DNA of 64,000 nucleotides. It comes from Pedobacter ureilyticus (GTDB lineage: Bacteria; Bacteroidota; Bacteroidia; Sphingobacteriales; Sphingobacteriaceae). The translations under genes were made by a program, and so were the position numbers. This document shows, piece by piece, positions 9,430 through 18,671 of the stretch; the stretch's first letter is position 1, and the number at the start of each line of letters is the position of its first letter. Below the pieces are notes generated by a model. That model ran no database searches and was not told the DNA's origin. It saw nothing but the letters and a program-made list of their open reading frames with translations. The stretch covers positions 248,001-312,000 of the forward strand of contig NZ_SSHJ01000003.1 of assembly GCF_005925345.1 (NCBI RefSeq). Reading direction: 5' to 3'.

Positions 9430-10977
9430 GTGAAAAAGGGACATATTCTTAGTATAATTTTCGTACTCATTGTAAATTTAGCTTTTGCTCAATCTAATGC
9501 GATAAATAGTGATTTTACCGTTAAGGGTTTTCATTTAGACCTTCGCATACAAGTGATGAAGATGCCTGCTTTAAAAGCTTTTGCTAAGAAGCTGAGTGAA
9601 AATGGTGTCAACACTTTAGTGATGGAATGGGAAGCAACTTACCCATTTAAAAATCACGTAATGATTGCTAATAGGTTAGCTTATACTAGAGAAGAAGTCG
9701 TTGATTTCATCAATTACTGTAAAAGTATTAATATCGATGTGATCCCATTGCAGCAGAGTTTTGGTCACGTAGAATACATCTTGCGTAACTACAGATACAA
9801 AGACCAAAGGGAGGATCAGAAAGATTATTCACAGGTAGACCCATTAAAAGAAGATTTGAATAGCGCACTATTTAAAGATCTGTATACAGATTTAATTTCT
9901 ACGCACAGTTCAAAATACATCCACATTGGTGGAGATGAGACTTATTTGCTTGGCCATTCAGAAAAATCTAAAAAGAAAGCACAAGAACTAGGAAAAGGCC
10001 GGCTTTATGGCGATTACATCAAACTGCTTTGCAATTTAGTGGTAAGCTTAGGAAAAACTCCTGTGCTTTGGGCAGATATCGCTATAAAATATCCAGACGC
10101 CTTAAAGTTGTTGCCAAAACAAACCATTTTCATCGATTGGAATTATGGCTGGGACATCAATATGTTTGGAGATCATAGCAAATTACTAGAAAGTGGTTTC
10201 GAAATATGGGGATCCCCATCTATCAGGAGTCATCCAGATAATTACTTCCTTACCCAATGGGAAAAACACTTCAAAAACATTAAAGATTTTATCCCTAATG
10301 CAAGGAAATTCGGTTACAAAGGAATGGTAATGACTTCATGGTCAACTTCAGGCTTGTATTCGCCAGTTTTTGAAACCACCAGAGATATCGTAGACTTATA
10401 TGCCATCAGACGTGTTTATCCGATTACAGGTTTTAATATGCTGATTGATGCTTATTTTGAAGCTTTGAAAACGGATCAGCCGTTGGATATCGCTCAGTTT
10501 GTTAGAAGTTATTGTCGTAAAAAATATGGATTTGATGAAGCACAAAGCAAAACTTTTTGGAGTGCTTTGACTAATGCTCCTTACGAAATTACTCAAGGTG
10601 CAGTAAGTAATAAAAATGTAACTGTAAACCAGCTGTTGGATAGTGCAAAACTAGCTTCAAAACAGTTGTATGAATTAAAGCCATTGAAAGGCAAAGAAGA
10701 GTTTGAGCACTATCGCTTAATGTCAGATATCAGAGTTCAGTACCTTACTTATGCTGCCTTAGAAATAGAATTGAACAGTCCGAATTTCAATCCTGAAAGA
10801 ATAACAGCAATTATCAGCGAATTGAAAAAGTTAGACACTCAGAAACTCGACAAGCGATTTATAGAGCTAAACAAATATGCTTTATACGACGCCGAGCTTG
10901 ATCAGGAAAATGAACTAAGAAATTCAAAAATTAAGCTCCTAATTCAGCGATTATCTAGAAGTAAAACCAATAAATAA
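9430..10977 (+). CDS. Glycoside hydrolase family 20-like protein, catalytic domain only
   Basis: A 515-residue secreted protein with a GTG start; the following residues form a clear signal peptide (MKKGHILSIIFVLIVNLAFA). The protein runs directly into a GH20-type barrel: KGFHLDLRIQVM at the start, PLQQSFGHVEYIL, then HIGGDE at residues 165-170, which carries the Asp-Glu catalytic pair of this family. Trp residues typical of the substrate pocket follow (VLWADI, MTSWSTSG). It lacks the N-terminal GH20b domain found in the next gene. GH20 enzymes remove terminal beta-GlcNAc or beta-GalNAc by substrate-assisted catalysis. The reduced architecture may mean a different linkage preference. It lies 1 base before the longer GH20 gene. 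Confidence 0.85.
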   Translation: MKKGHILSIIFVLIVNLAFAQSNAINSDFTVKGFHLDLRIQVMKMPALKAFAKKLSENGVNTLVMEWEATYPFKNHVMIANRLAYTREEVVDFINYCKSINIDVIPLQQSFGHVEYILRNYRYKDQREDQKDYSQVDPLKEDLNSALFKDLYTDLISTHSSKYIHIGGDETYLLGHSEKSKKKAQELGKGRLYGDYIKLLCNLVVSLGKTPVLWADIAIKYPDALKLLPKQTIFIDWNYGWDINMFGDHSKLLESGFEIWGSPSIRSHPDNYFLTQWEKHFKNIKDFIPNARKFGYKGMVMTSWSTSGLYSPVFETTRDIVDLYAIRRVYPITGFNMLIDAYFEALKTDQPLDIAQFVRSYCRKKYGFDEAQSKTFWSALTNAPYEITQGAVSNKNVTVNQLLDSAKLASKQLYELKPLKGKEEFEHYRLMSDIRVQYLTYAALEIELNSPNFNPERITAIISELKKLDTQKLDKRFIELNKYALYDAELDQENELRNSKIKLLIQRLSRSKTNK

Positions 10978-10978
10978 G

Positions 10979-13525
10979 ATGAAGTTCCTTTATATCGTAT
11001 TAATTAGCGTGTTAAGTTCTGCGGCCTTTGCGCAACAACAGAAAAACTCCAATTTGGATTTGGCTATTACTTGGCAGCCTTTAGAAAACAATTATTTGAA
11101 AGATGAACAGGGCTTGTCTAAACTTACTATTAAAAATGTAGGTAAAGCCACTTTACCTAAAACTGGCTGGAAGCTATTTTTTAACTTCATTAGGATGATT
11201 ACTCCTAAAACATCTAATCAATCTTTTGAGGTAGCACATCTCAATGGAGATTTGTCTTGTTTTACGCCTGCTAAAAATTTCGAAGGACTAAAACCAGGAG
11301 AAAGCTTAACTTATGAAATGCTTTCTAATTCGTGGATGGTAAATACTTCAGACGCACCACAAGGTTTCTATTTAGTTTGGGATAAAACTAAAGAAATTGT
11401 GACGTTTAAAGCAGTAGCTTTTGTAGCGCCTCCAGATCAGAAAAAGTTTTTTAGGGTAGGTGGAGATGTGGAGACTACTCCAGAAATGATTTATAGTGCC
11501 AATCAAAACATCGCTGATGTAAGTGAAAGCAAATTAACCAAAGTATTTCCAACACCAGTTGGATATACAGAGAATGGTAAAACACTAACCTTAACACCAA
11601 ATCTTTCCATTGGTTACGAAGCTGGTTTTGAAAACGAAGCTAATTTATTGGCGCAAGAGCTAGGTAAACTATTCGATAAAAAAATCAATGTCAATAAATT
11701 AAGTAATGTAGAGCCTACAATTAGTTTGCTGAAAAGCGAAGCAGCTCACGAAGCTTACACTTTAAACATCAGTGAAAAAGGCGTTGTGATTAAAGCAGGT
11801 AGCAGCGCTGGTGCTTTTTATGGTATTCAATCTTTAAAAACTTTGATTGATCCTGCTGCATTTGCTTCAAATAAAAATAAAAGTCTCGTTTTAACAGGAG
11901 TTGATGTAACTGATGCGCCTCGTTTTGGCTATCGTGGCTTTATGCTCGATGTGGCTAGAAATTTCCAGCCTAAAGCGCAAATATTAAAATTGTTGGATGT
12001 ATTCGCTCTGTACAAAATCAATACCTTACACTTTCATTTAAATGACGATGAAGGTTGGCGTTTAGAAATTCCCACCTTACCAAAATTGACAAATGTTGGC
12101 GCCAAACGTGCAAATCTTAATGGCAGCGGTAATACGCTACAGCCTGCTTATGGATCTGGACCATATACCGATCGGTTGCCGGGAAGCGGTTGTTACAGCA
12201 AAGAAGATTTTAAGGAAATACTTCGTTACGCCACCGCTAGGCATATTCGTGTAATCCCCGAAATAGAAACACCAGGTCATGCAAGGGCAGCTATCAAATC
12301 CATGGACAAGCGCTATCAGACCTTTTTGGCGAAAGGTGATAAGGCTGCGGCGGAAAAATATTTACTTCGCCATTTAGAAGATAAGTCTGTTTACCGTTCT
12401 GTGCAAAAATGGAATGATAACGTAATGGATGTAGCTATGCCATCAGTTTACAGTTTCTTAGAAACAGTGACTGATGATATCATTGCGATGTATAAAGAAG
12501 CTGGAGCTCCGTTAGAGACAATCCATTTTGGTGGCGACGAAGTCCCTAAAGGCGTTTGGGAGCAATCGCCGGCGTTTAACGCTTTAAAACAAAGTGATAG
12601 CAATATTAAAACCACTACAGATCTTTGGGATTATTATTTCGGCAAAGTTAGCACCATGCTAAAGAAAAAAGGTCTTTATCTATCTGGATGGGAAGAGGTA
12701 GGCTTAACTAAAGCGATAGAAAATGGCAAGTCGAAATGGTTGGTGAACGACAAATTTGCTAATCAAAATGTACACGTAAACGTTTGGAACAACTTGTTAG
12801 GTAACGAAGATTTAGCTTATCGTTTAGCTAACGGAAACTACAAAGTCATCATTTCTTTTGTAAGTACTTTCTATTTTGATATGGCTTATTTCAAGAAGTT
12901 TGAAGAACCTGGCTTTTATTGGGGTGGTTTTACCGAGTTAGATAAACCGTTTAGTTTCATCCCTTATGATTACCTAAAAAATCAGCAGAAGAATTACCTA
13001 GGTAGACAATTGAGTGAAAAAGTGCTGAATGAGGCGGAGAAACTCACTGCGAATGGAAGAAATAACATTGTTGGTTTGCAAGGCCAGTTATGGTCGGAGA
13101 CGATCAAAAACACGGATAATTTGGAGTACTTATTGTTGCCAAGGTTGCTGGCATTAGCAGAGCGAGCTTGGTCTAAAAGTCCAGATTGGGCAGAAGAAAG
13201 TAATGAAACTAAAGCCAAGCAACTATATGGAAATTCACTTTCTAATTTTTACAATATCTTAGGCAAACGGGAATTGAAACGATTGAATTACTATGCAGGT
13301 GGCTTCAATTATCGCATCCCTACGCCAGGTTTAAAGGTGGAAAACGGTAAGGTATCTGCTAACGTGCAACTACCAGGCTTTACCATTAAGTATACCACCG
13401 ACGGCTCTATTCCAACTTCAAAAAGTCTGTTGTATACGCAACCAGTAAGTGCGAATGATCAACTTGTCTTTAGAACCTTTGACCATAAGGCTAATGCTAG
13501 CAGTACTTCAAAACCTATCAAATAG
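10979..13525 (+). CDS. Beta-N-acetylhexosaminidase, GH20 with chitobiase-type N- and C-terminal domains
   Basis: 848 residues with a signal peptide (cleavage after AFAQ). The order is a chitobiase-like carbohydrate-binding N-domain (residues about 25-170, LAITWQPLENNY), a GH20b domain (about 180-310), the GH20 barrel starting at APRFGYRGFMLDVARNF, and a C-terminal chitobiase-type domain (FTIKYTTDGSIPT). The catalytic Asp-Glu pair is in HFGGDEVPKGVW near residues 520-521, and the substrate-binding HFHLNDDEGWRLEI is present. It should cleave terminal GlcNAc from chitooligosaccharides or other beta-hexosaminides in the periplasm. The product feeds the downstream transporter and NagA. Confidence 0.93.
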   Translation: MKFLYIVLISVLSSAAFAQQQKNSNLDLAITWQPLENNYLKDEQGLSKLTIKNVGKATLPKTGWKLFFNFIRMITPKTSNQSFEVAHLNGDLSCFTPAKNFEGLKPGESLTYEMLSNSWMVNTSDAPQGFYLVWDKTKEIVTFKAVAFVAPPDQKKFFRVGGDVETTPEMIYSANQNIADVSESKLTKVFPTPVGYTENGKTLTLTPNLSIGYEAGFENEANLLAQELGKLFDKKINVNKLSNVEPTISLLKSEAAHEAYTLNISEKGVVIKAGSSAGAFYGIQSLKTLIDPAAFASNKNKSLVLTGVDVTDAPRFGYRGFMLDVARNFQPKAQILKLLDVFALYKINTLHFHLNDDEGWRLEIPTLPKLTNVGAKRANLNGSGNTLQPAYGSGPYTDRLPGSGCYSKEDFKEILRYATARHIRVIPEIETPGHARAAIKSMDKRYQTFLAKGDKAAAEKYLLRHLEDKSVYRSVQKWNDNVMDVAMPSVYSFLETVTDDIIAMYKEAGAPLETIHFGGDEVPKGVWEQSPAFNALKQSDSNIKTTTDLWDYYFGKVSTMLKKKGLYLSGWEEVGLTKAIENGKSKWLVNDKFANQNVHVNVWNNLLGNEDLAYRLANGNYKVIISFVSTFYFDMAYFKKFEEPGFYWGGFTELDKPFSFIPYDYLKNQQKNYLGRQLSEKVLNEAEKLTANGRNNIVGLQGQLWSETIKNTDNLEYLLLPRLLALAERAWSKSPDWAEESNETKAKQLYGNSLSNFYNILGKRELKRLNYYAGGFNYRIPTPGLKVENGKVSANVQLPGFTIKYTTDGSIPTSKSLLYTQPVSANDQLVFRTFDHKANASSTSKPIK

Positions 13526-13531
13526 ATAACC

Positions 13532-14857
13532 ATGGAAAAAGAAAAAGCGGTACAGGTTAGTAGTTTATCAAAAAAAGATAGCATGGTTTCCATAGCTATC
13601 ATTGGTTTATTGTTTTTTATCTTCGGTTTTGTCACCTGGATCAATGCCATTCTAATTCCGTTCTTCAAAATCGCTTGCGAGCTCAACCATTTCCAGTCTT
13701 ATCTAGTAGCTTTTGCTTTTTACATCGCTTATTTGGTCATGTCGCTACCAGCAGGCTATCTCCTTAAAAAAGTAGGTTTTAAAAAAGGAATGATGATAGG
13801 TTTTTGGATCATGTGTATTGGTGCTGCATTATTCATTCCTGCCGGATTAACCAGAACTTATAGCATTTTCTTAACCGGATTATTTACGCTCGGTATCGGT
13901 CTAGCCATTTTACAAACGGCGGCAAATCCATACATCACTATTTTGGGGCCGAAGGAACGAGCTGCCCAACGGTTTAGTGTAATGGGTATCTGTAATAAAA
14001 TGGCGGGCATATTAGCGCCGTTACTTTTCTCTGCGGTGGTTTTAAAGCCAACAGATAGTACCCTGTTTAAGCAAATAGAGCTAATGCAAGGCCTAGAAAA
14101 AGCTGCAGCTTTAGATGACCTGATACAACGTGTGGTATTGCCTTATGGTGTGGTAGCTGTTTTGTTATTGATACTGGGCTTTTTCGTAAGGTATTCGCCG
14201 CTTCCAGAAATAGATACTGATAGCGAAACAGAAGAAGTTTCTACGACAAACGCAGGTAAGAATAGCATTTTAGATTTTCCTCATTTGGTTTTGGGCGCAG
14301 TAGCTATTTTCTTTCACGTTGGTTCGCAAGTAATTGCAGTAGATAGTATTGTAAATTATGCCACATATCACGGTATGGATTTCATGGAGGCCAAAACTTT
14401 TCCATCGTATACCCTCACTGCTACTATTATAGGGTATTTGTTGGGCATCACCTTTATCCCAAAACTTATTTCTCAAAAAACCGCATTAAAAGTATGTACG
14501 CTTTTAGGATTGATGCTGAGCTGCTGCATCTTATTGTTCTCTGGAAAAATGTCACTTTTTGGTCTCCAAACCGATATTTCTGTATGGTTTATCGTTTTGC
14601 TGGGTTTTGCCAATTCCATGATTTGGGCAGGCGTTTGGCCTTTAGCATTAGATAACCTCGGCAGGTTCATTAAAACTGGCGCATCATTATTGATCATGGG
14701 ACTATGTGGCAATGCCATTATGCCATTGCTTTATGGTTATTGGGCAGATAACCACAGTTTAAGAGAAGCCTATTGGGTGCTAATTCCTTGTTATATCTAC
14801 CTCATTTTTTATGCATTCTACGGTCATACCTTAAAAAGTTGGACCTCCAAAAAATAA
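13532..14857 (+). CDS. MFS sugar transporter of the FucP/GlcP/NagP type
   Basis: 441 residues with about 12 hydrophobic segments. FGFVTWINAILIPFFK and LQTAANPYITILGP are characteristic of the fucose/glucose/N-acetylglucosamine proton symporter family in Bacteroidota and Gammaproteobacteria. It starts 6 bases after the hexosaminidase and ends 6 bases before nagA, so import of free GlcNAc is the most likely role (a NagP equivalent). No phosphotransferase genes are seen here. A GlcNAc kinase needed before NagA is not in the window and must be elsewhere. Confidence 0.85.
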   Translation: MEKEKAVQVSSLSKKDSMVSIAIIGLLFFIFGFVTWINAILIPFFKIACELNHFQSYLVAFAFYIAYLVMSLPAGYLLKKVGFKKGMMIGFWIMCIGAALFIPAGLTRTYSIFLTGLFTLGIGLAILQTAANPYITILGPKERAAQRFSVMGICNKMAGILAPLLFSAVVLKPTDSTLFKQIELMQGLEKAAALDDLIQRVVLPYGVVAVLLLILGFFVRYSPLPEIDTDSETEEVSTTNAGKNSILDFPHLVLGAVAIFFHVGSQVIAVDSIVNYATYHGMDFMEAKTFPSYTLTATIIGYLLGITFIPKLISQKTALKVCTLLGLMLSCCILLFSGKMSLFGLQTDISVWFIVLLGFANSMIWAGVWPLALDNLGRFIKTGASLLIMGLCGNAIMPLLYGYWADNHSLREAYWVLIPCYIYLIFYAFYGHTLKSWTSKK

Positions 14858-14863
14858 GCTCCC

Positions 14864-16063
14864 ATGAATAACTATAAAAAAATATATAACGCCAATATCA
14901 TTACACCATCGGGTTTTTTAAAAGATGGTACTTTGGTTCTTGCCGATGGAAAAATAGCTGAAATCAGTGCTAAAAATATAGCCGTAGACAATGCTCTTGA
15001 AATAGATGCTAGAGGGAAGTACGTTGCTCCAGGTTTTATTGATATGCATGTGCACGGTGGTGGAGGTCATGATTTTATGGACAATACCTTGGAAGCTTTC
15101 TTGACCATTACTAAAACCCATGCGCAATATGGTACAACGGCTCTAATGCCCACTACATTAAGTTGCGAAAAAGAAGATTTATTGACTACGCTTGCCATCT
15201 ATGAACAAGCTAACGCTTTAAATAAAGACGGAGCAGACCTTGTAGGTATACATATTGAAGGCCCTTACTTTGCCATGTCGCAGAAAGGTGCACAAGACCC
15301 TCGTTACATTCGTAACCCAAATCCGGCTGAGTACGAAGAAATATTGGCAGCCTCTAAGCACATCAAGAGATGGAGCGCTGCTCCAGAATTACCAGGCACT
15401 ATTGAATTTGGCAATTTCTTGCAAAAACACAACGTCTTGGCAGCCATTGCCCATACCGATGCCATTTACGAAGAAGTAATAAAGGCTTATGAAATTGGCT
15501 TTACTCATGCTACGCACTTCTATTCGTGTATGTCGGGGGTTTCTAGGCGCAATGCTTTCCGCTATGCGGGTGTAATAGAAAGTGCATATCTAATAGACGA
15601 TATGACGGTAGAAATCATTGTAGACGGTGTTCATTTGCCCGCACCTTTGCTGAAACTGATTTATAAAATTAAGGGAGTTGAAAACATCGCTTTAATTACC
15701 GATGCCATGAGAGGCGCTGGAATGCCAGAAGGAAAAAGTGTATTAGGTAGCTTGAAAGATGGTTTGGAAGTAATTATTGAAGATGGTGTAGCAAAATTAC
15801 CAGATCGTACTGCATTTGCAGGGAGTGTTGCAACTGCCGACAGGTTGGTTAGCAATATGATGAAACTAGCGGATGTGCCATTACTGGACGCCGTTAAAAT
15901 GGCCAGTGCCACCCCAGCTAAAATTTTAAGCCTTCAAGATGCGAAGGGAGAGTTGGTAAAAGGTAAAGATGCCGATATCGTGATTTTTGATGAGGAGATT
16001 AACATAGAAACCACGATTGTTAACGGCAACGTGGTGTATAGTAAGGATAAGATAAAAATTTAA
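14864..16063 (+). CDS. nagA: N-acetylglucosamine-6-phosphate deacetylase
   Basis: 399 residues, close to the usual length of the family. It is an amidohydrolase barrel with the metal-binding DMHVHGGGG (His62 and His64), HIEGPYF, the later AAIAHTDA and ATHFYSCMSG histidine motifs, and the catalytic aspartate in LITDAM. It converts GlcNAc-6-P to GlcN-6-P and acetate in the cytoplasm, the step before glucosamine-6-P deaminase. The nagB partner is not in the window. It sits last in the hexosamine utilisation block apart from the CBM9-like gene. Confidence 0.93.
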   Translation: MNNYKKIYNANIITPSGFLKDGTLVLADGKIAEISAKNIAVDNALEIDARGKYVAPGFIDMHVHGGGGHDFMDNTLEAFLTITKTHAQYGTTALMPTTLSCEKEDLLTTLAIYEQANALNKDGADLVGIHIEGPYFAMSQKGAQDPRYIRNPNPAEYEEILAASKHIKRWSAAPELPGTIEFGNFLQKHNVLAAIAHTDAIYEEVIKAYEIGFTHATHFYSCMSGVSRRNAFRYAGVIESAYLIDDMTVEIIVDGVHLPAPLLKLIYKIKGVENIALITDAMRGAGMPEGKSVLGSLKDGLEVIIEDGVAKLPDRTAFAGSVATADRLVSNMMKLADVPLLDAVKMASATPAKILSLQDAKGELVKGKDADIVIFDEEINIETTIVNGNVVYSKDKIKI

Positions 16064-16168
16064 AAGAAAACCACTAAGACACGAAGAACACTAAGAAAAA
16101 GCTTATTTTCTATAACTGCAAAATAAATCTTTCTGGCCTTGGTGTCTTGGTGGTTAATTATAACGAGC
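16064..16168. repeat. Inverted-repeat intergenic element between nagA and the CBM9-like gene
   Basis: The left arm has AACCACTAAGACACGAAG, and the right side carries the partial complement CTTGGTGTCTTGGTGGTT. The arms are imperfect and lie about 45 bases apart. Similar 'ACCACTAAGACACGAAG' elements are, from memory, common between genes in Bacteroidota. The element reads in frame with the downstream gene and makes an artefactual N-terminal extension starting at a TTG at 16139. Confidence 0.5.
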
Positions 16169-16810
16169 GTGAGAAGATTAGAGATACCTTTTATAGATAC
16201 AAATGGATTGAAGGAAATTGAACAAATCAACCAGCTGATGGGAGGTTTAAAAACAACGCCTATCGATTGCAATCCGTGGCCTGTTTATCAGGCTAATGCC
16301 GATGCTAAGTTTTCGATGGCGCACAATGGTCAATCGATTTTATTGAAATATATTATTGCAGAAAAATACCTTTTAGCTAATGAAAAAACCAACGGAAACA
16401 TCCATAACGACAGTTGCGTAGAACTTTTTATTGCTTTTGATAACAATGGATATTACAATTTAGAATTCAATTGTTTAGGCTTTACCAAAATGGGTTACGG
16501 CACAGGCAGGCACGGACGTCGGTTATTGCCCGTTGATGTGATTAAGCAACTGAGTTTTTCTTCTAAAATTAATTCAAACAGTACCATTAATACCAATACC
16601 GGTTTCGATTGGGAAATTATGTTGGTGATACCGAAAGAGATTTTCACCAAACATCAAATCGTTTCGTTCCATAACCTTAAAGCAAAAGGTAATTTCTACA
16701 AATGTGGCGATGGCTTACCGCAACCCCATTTCCTTACTTGGAATATGATTGAGGCAGAGCACCCCGATTTTCATAGAAAAGAATTTTTTGGCGAATTGGC
16801 TTTTAGCTAG
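16169..16810 (+). CDS. Carbohydrate-binding family 9-like protein
   Basis: 213 residues from a GTG at 16169. A longer reading from a TTG at 16139 would translate the intergenic repeat, so I prefer the shorter start. There is no signal peptide. The pattern resembles the CBM9-like family of small Bacteroidota proteins: INQLMGGLKTTPIDCNPWP, CVELFIAFDNNGYYNLEFNCLG, TGFDWEIMLVIPKEIF, and the ending FYKCGDGLPQPHFLTWN. In larger enzymes this module binds sugar reducing ends. As a stand-alone protein its role is not known. It converges with hisIE. Confidence 0.65.
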   Translation: MRRLEIPFIDTNGLKEIEQINQLMGGLKTTPIDCNPWPVYQANADAKFSMAHNGQSILLKYIIAEKYLLANEKTNGNIHNDSCVELFIAFDNNGYYNLEFNCLGFTKMGYGTGRHGRRLLPVDVIKQLSFSSKINSNSTINTNTGFDWEIMLVIPKEIFTKHQIVSFHNLKAKGNFYKCGDGLPQPHFLTWNMIEAEHPDFHRKEFFGELAFS

Positions 16811-16823
16811 CTTTGTGCTTAAA

Positions 16824-16848
16824 AAAGAGGCTTTTACTTATGCCTCTT
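16824..16848 (-). terminator. Rho-independent terminator of the his operon, overlapping the hisIE stop
   Basis: On the minus strand AAGAGGC and GCCTCTT form a 7-bp stem with a 10-base loop, followed by TTTTTA. The hisIE stop codon lies in the loop, so the stem begins inside the last codons of the gene. On the plus strand an A-run precedes the stem, so it may also help end the convergent CBM9-like transcript. Confidence 0.7.
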
Positions 16849-17439
16849 CTCTAAATTCTCGGCAATATCTTTCAAACTCAATCCTTTTTCTTTCAACAAG
16901 AACATCAAGTGAAATACCAAGTCCGAAGCTTCGTTAATTAGATCTTCTTTGGTTTCGGCTAATGCCGCGATTACAGTTTCAACGCCTTCTTCACCAACTT
17001 TCTGGGCAATCTTATTTAAACCTTTGCTGCGCATCTTATTGATGTACGAACCTTCTACCGGATTTTCATACCTATCGTTAATGATGTTTTCCAATTCGAA
17101 GATGAAGTTTTGGTTGTATGCTGTTTTAAAGCAGCTACGAGAGCCCGTATGGCACGTTGGTCCAACTGGATTGGCTTTAATTAAAATCGTATCGTTGTCG
17201 CAATCAATAGCGATAGACTGTACATGTAAAAAGTTGCCACTTTCTTCGCCTTTGGTCCATAAACGGTTTTTAGAGCGAGAAAAGAAAGTTACTTTGCCTT
17301 CTTGCTGTGTTTTTTCTAAGGCTTCTGCATTCATGTAGCCCAACATTAAAACTTCTAAAGTTTGGTTGTCTTGCACCACTACGGGAACTAAGCCGTCGGT
17401 TTTGGTAAAATCTATTTGATTGGTGTTAATGTTGCTCAT
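16834..17439 (-). CDS. hisIE: Bifunctional phosphoribosyl-AMP cyclohydrolase / phosphoribosyl-ATP pyrophosphatase
   Basis: 201 residues with both activities fused. The HisI domain (residues about 1-110) shows VVVQDNQTLEVLMLGYMN, SRSKNRLWTKGE, the metal-binding DCDNDTILI and the Cys-containing GPTCHTGSRSCF. The HisE domain (about 115-200) has KVGEEGVETVIAAL and ASDLVFHLMFLL. It catalyses steps 2 and 3 of histidine synthesis. It is the last gene of the operon, separated from hisF by about 130 bases that hold a palindromic repeat. Confidence 0.96.
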   Translation of the reverse strand: MSNINTNQIDFTKTDGLVPVVVQDNQTLEVLMLGYMNAEALEKTQQEGKVTFFSRSKNRLWTKGEESGNFLHVQSIAIDCDNDTILIKANPVGPTCHTGSRSCFKTAYNQNFIFELENIINDRYENPVEGSYINKMRSKGLNKIAQKVGEEGVETVIAALAETKEDLINEASDLVFHLMFLLKEKGLSLKDIAENLEKRHK

Positions 17440-17459
17440 TTGTTATCTTGTTTGTTCTG

Positions 17460-17566
17460 TCGTCATTGCGAGGCACGAAGCAATCTTCCTTGCTGTCATT
17501 CCAACGTTAGGAGGAATCTGTTGGTTAAATTGTAGATTCTTCGTTGCGTTCGAAATGACAAAAGCG
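17460..17566. repeat. REP-like palindromic element between hisIE and hisF
   Basis: The element begins CGTCATTGCGAGGCACGAAG and ends in TTCGTTGCGTTCGAAATGAC, partly complementary arms with an inner GGAGGAATC segment. The ends CGTCAT...ATGAC recur in several other gaps of this window. It lies inside the his transcript. Confidence 0.6.
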
Positions 17567-17567
17567 T

Positions 17568-18323
17568 CTACAGCCTCACCGGAATATTATTCCTGCTCAA
17601 TTCCTGTTTTAAATCTGGTATTAAAATTTCGCCGTAATGAAATACGGAAGCCGCCAAAGCCGCATCTACATTAGCCTTTTGGAAAACTTCGGTAAAGTGT
17701 GCCATACTACCTGCACCACCAGAAGCAATAATTGGAATGTTGATGTTGTCGTTGATTTTTTTCAATAAATCACAATCAAAACCTGCTTTAGTACCATCAT
17801 GATCCATAGAAGTCAACAAGATTTCTCCTGCACCAAGTTCTTCAGCTTGCTTAATCCATGTTTCAGTTTCAAGTTCAGTAATCAAACGACCACCATTTAG
17901 GTGAACCATATTCCTTCCATCAACATCTTTGGTGTCAACTGCGACTACTACAAACTGTACTCCAAAAGCCTTTGCTAATTCTTCAATCAGTTTTGGGTTG
18001 CGTACAGCCGCAGAGTTGATACTAATTTTATCTGCACCTGCATTTAGCAAAGCTTCTGCATCGGCAATTTCGGTAATGCCTCCGCCAATGGTAAAGGGAA
18101 TGTTCAATTGCCTAGCTACGGCTTTTACCATTTCTATCATCGTTTTACGACGCTCATGGGTAGCGGTAATGTCTAAGAAAACCAACTCGTCTGCACCTTG
18201 TTGCGCATATTGAGCGGCCAGTTCTACAGGATCGCCTGCATCACGTAAATCAACAAAGTTTACACCTTTTACGGTACGGCCGTCTTTTACATCAAGGCAG
18301 GGGATAATTCTTTTAGAAAGCAT
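17568..18323 (-). CDS. hisF: Imidazole glycerol phosphate synthase, cyclase subunit
   Basis: 251 residues, the standard length. It is a (beta-alpha)8 barrel starting [16 protein letters not shown] with the catalytic aspartate in CLDV, GGGI (residues about 80-83), the second catalytic aspartate in [16 protein letters not shown], and the phosphate-binding IIASGGAGS. It works with HisH to make imidazole glycerol phosphate and AICAR. It is separated from hisA by a 68-residue membrane protein gene and a palindromic repeat, so here hisF is not directly adjacent to hisA. Confidence 0.97.
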   Translation of the reverse strand: MLSKRIIPCLDVKDGRTVKGVNFVDLRDAGDPVELAAQYAQQGADELVFLDITATHERRKTMIEMVKAVARQLNIPFTIGGGITEIADAEALLNAGADKISINSAAVRNPKLIEELAKAFGVQFVVVAVDTKDVDGRNMVHLNGGRLITELETETWIKQAEELGAGEILLTSMDHDGTKAGFDCDLLKKINDNINIPIIASGGAGSMAHFTEVFQKANVDAALAASVFHYGEILIPDLKQELSRNNIPVRL

Positions 18324-18336
18324 GTTTGTCTGTTTT

Positions 18337-18415
18337 CGTCATTGCGAGGCACGAAGTAATCTTACAACGTTTGCTAGTTATTAGCTTTGAGATTACTTCG
18401 TGCCTCTTAACGACG
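18337..18415. repeat. REP-like palindrome between hisF and the small membrane gene
   Basis: The arms contain GAGGCACGAAGTAATCT and the complement AGATTACTTCGTGCCTC, each within a longer imperfect arm framed by CGTCATTG / TTAACGACG, with about 30 bases between them. It is the same family as the element at 17460, which shares CGTCATTGCGAGGCACGAAG. Confidence 0.7.
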
Positions 18416-18429
18416 ATGATGTTTATTTT

Positions 18430-18636
18430 TTAATTTGTTTTCAACCCTTTTCTAAATACTATAATACCAGCTATTATTGTTGGTAACCAAGCGAAAAAAG
18501 AAATCATACCAAAATATCTAATTAGGCTAGTTTCGATTACTTCAGAGAAAGTATACACTCCGAAAAAAAACATTACAATTCCAAGTGTAAATAATATGAA
18601 ACTTATGATAAGTAGATTTTTTCCGGTGATTTCCAC
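18430..18636 (-). CDS. Small two-span membrane protein inside the his operon
   Basis: 68 residues with two hydrophobic segments (about residues 8-28, LLIISFILFTLGIVMFFFG, and 38-62, YFGMISFFAWLPTIIAG), short charged ends and a FRKGLKTN tail. I recognise no family. It is co-directional with hisA and hisF and lies between them, so it is probably carried on the his transcript. Nothing links it to histidine synthesis. It may be an insertion that arrived with the flanking palindromes. Confidence 0.55.
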   Translation of the reverse strand: MEITGKNLLIISFILFTLGIVMFFFGVYTFSEVIETSLIRYFGMISFFAWLPTIIAGIIVFRKGLKTN

Positions 18637-18671
18637 GTCTAAATACTAACTACTAATATCTTTTAATCTAT

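Noticed and set aside
16139..16168. N-terminal extension of the CBM9-like gene from a TTG
   Set aside because: Its ten codons translate the intergenic inverted repeat; the conserved part begins after the GTG at 16169.
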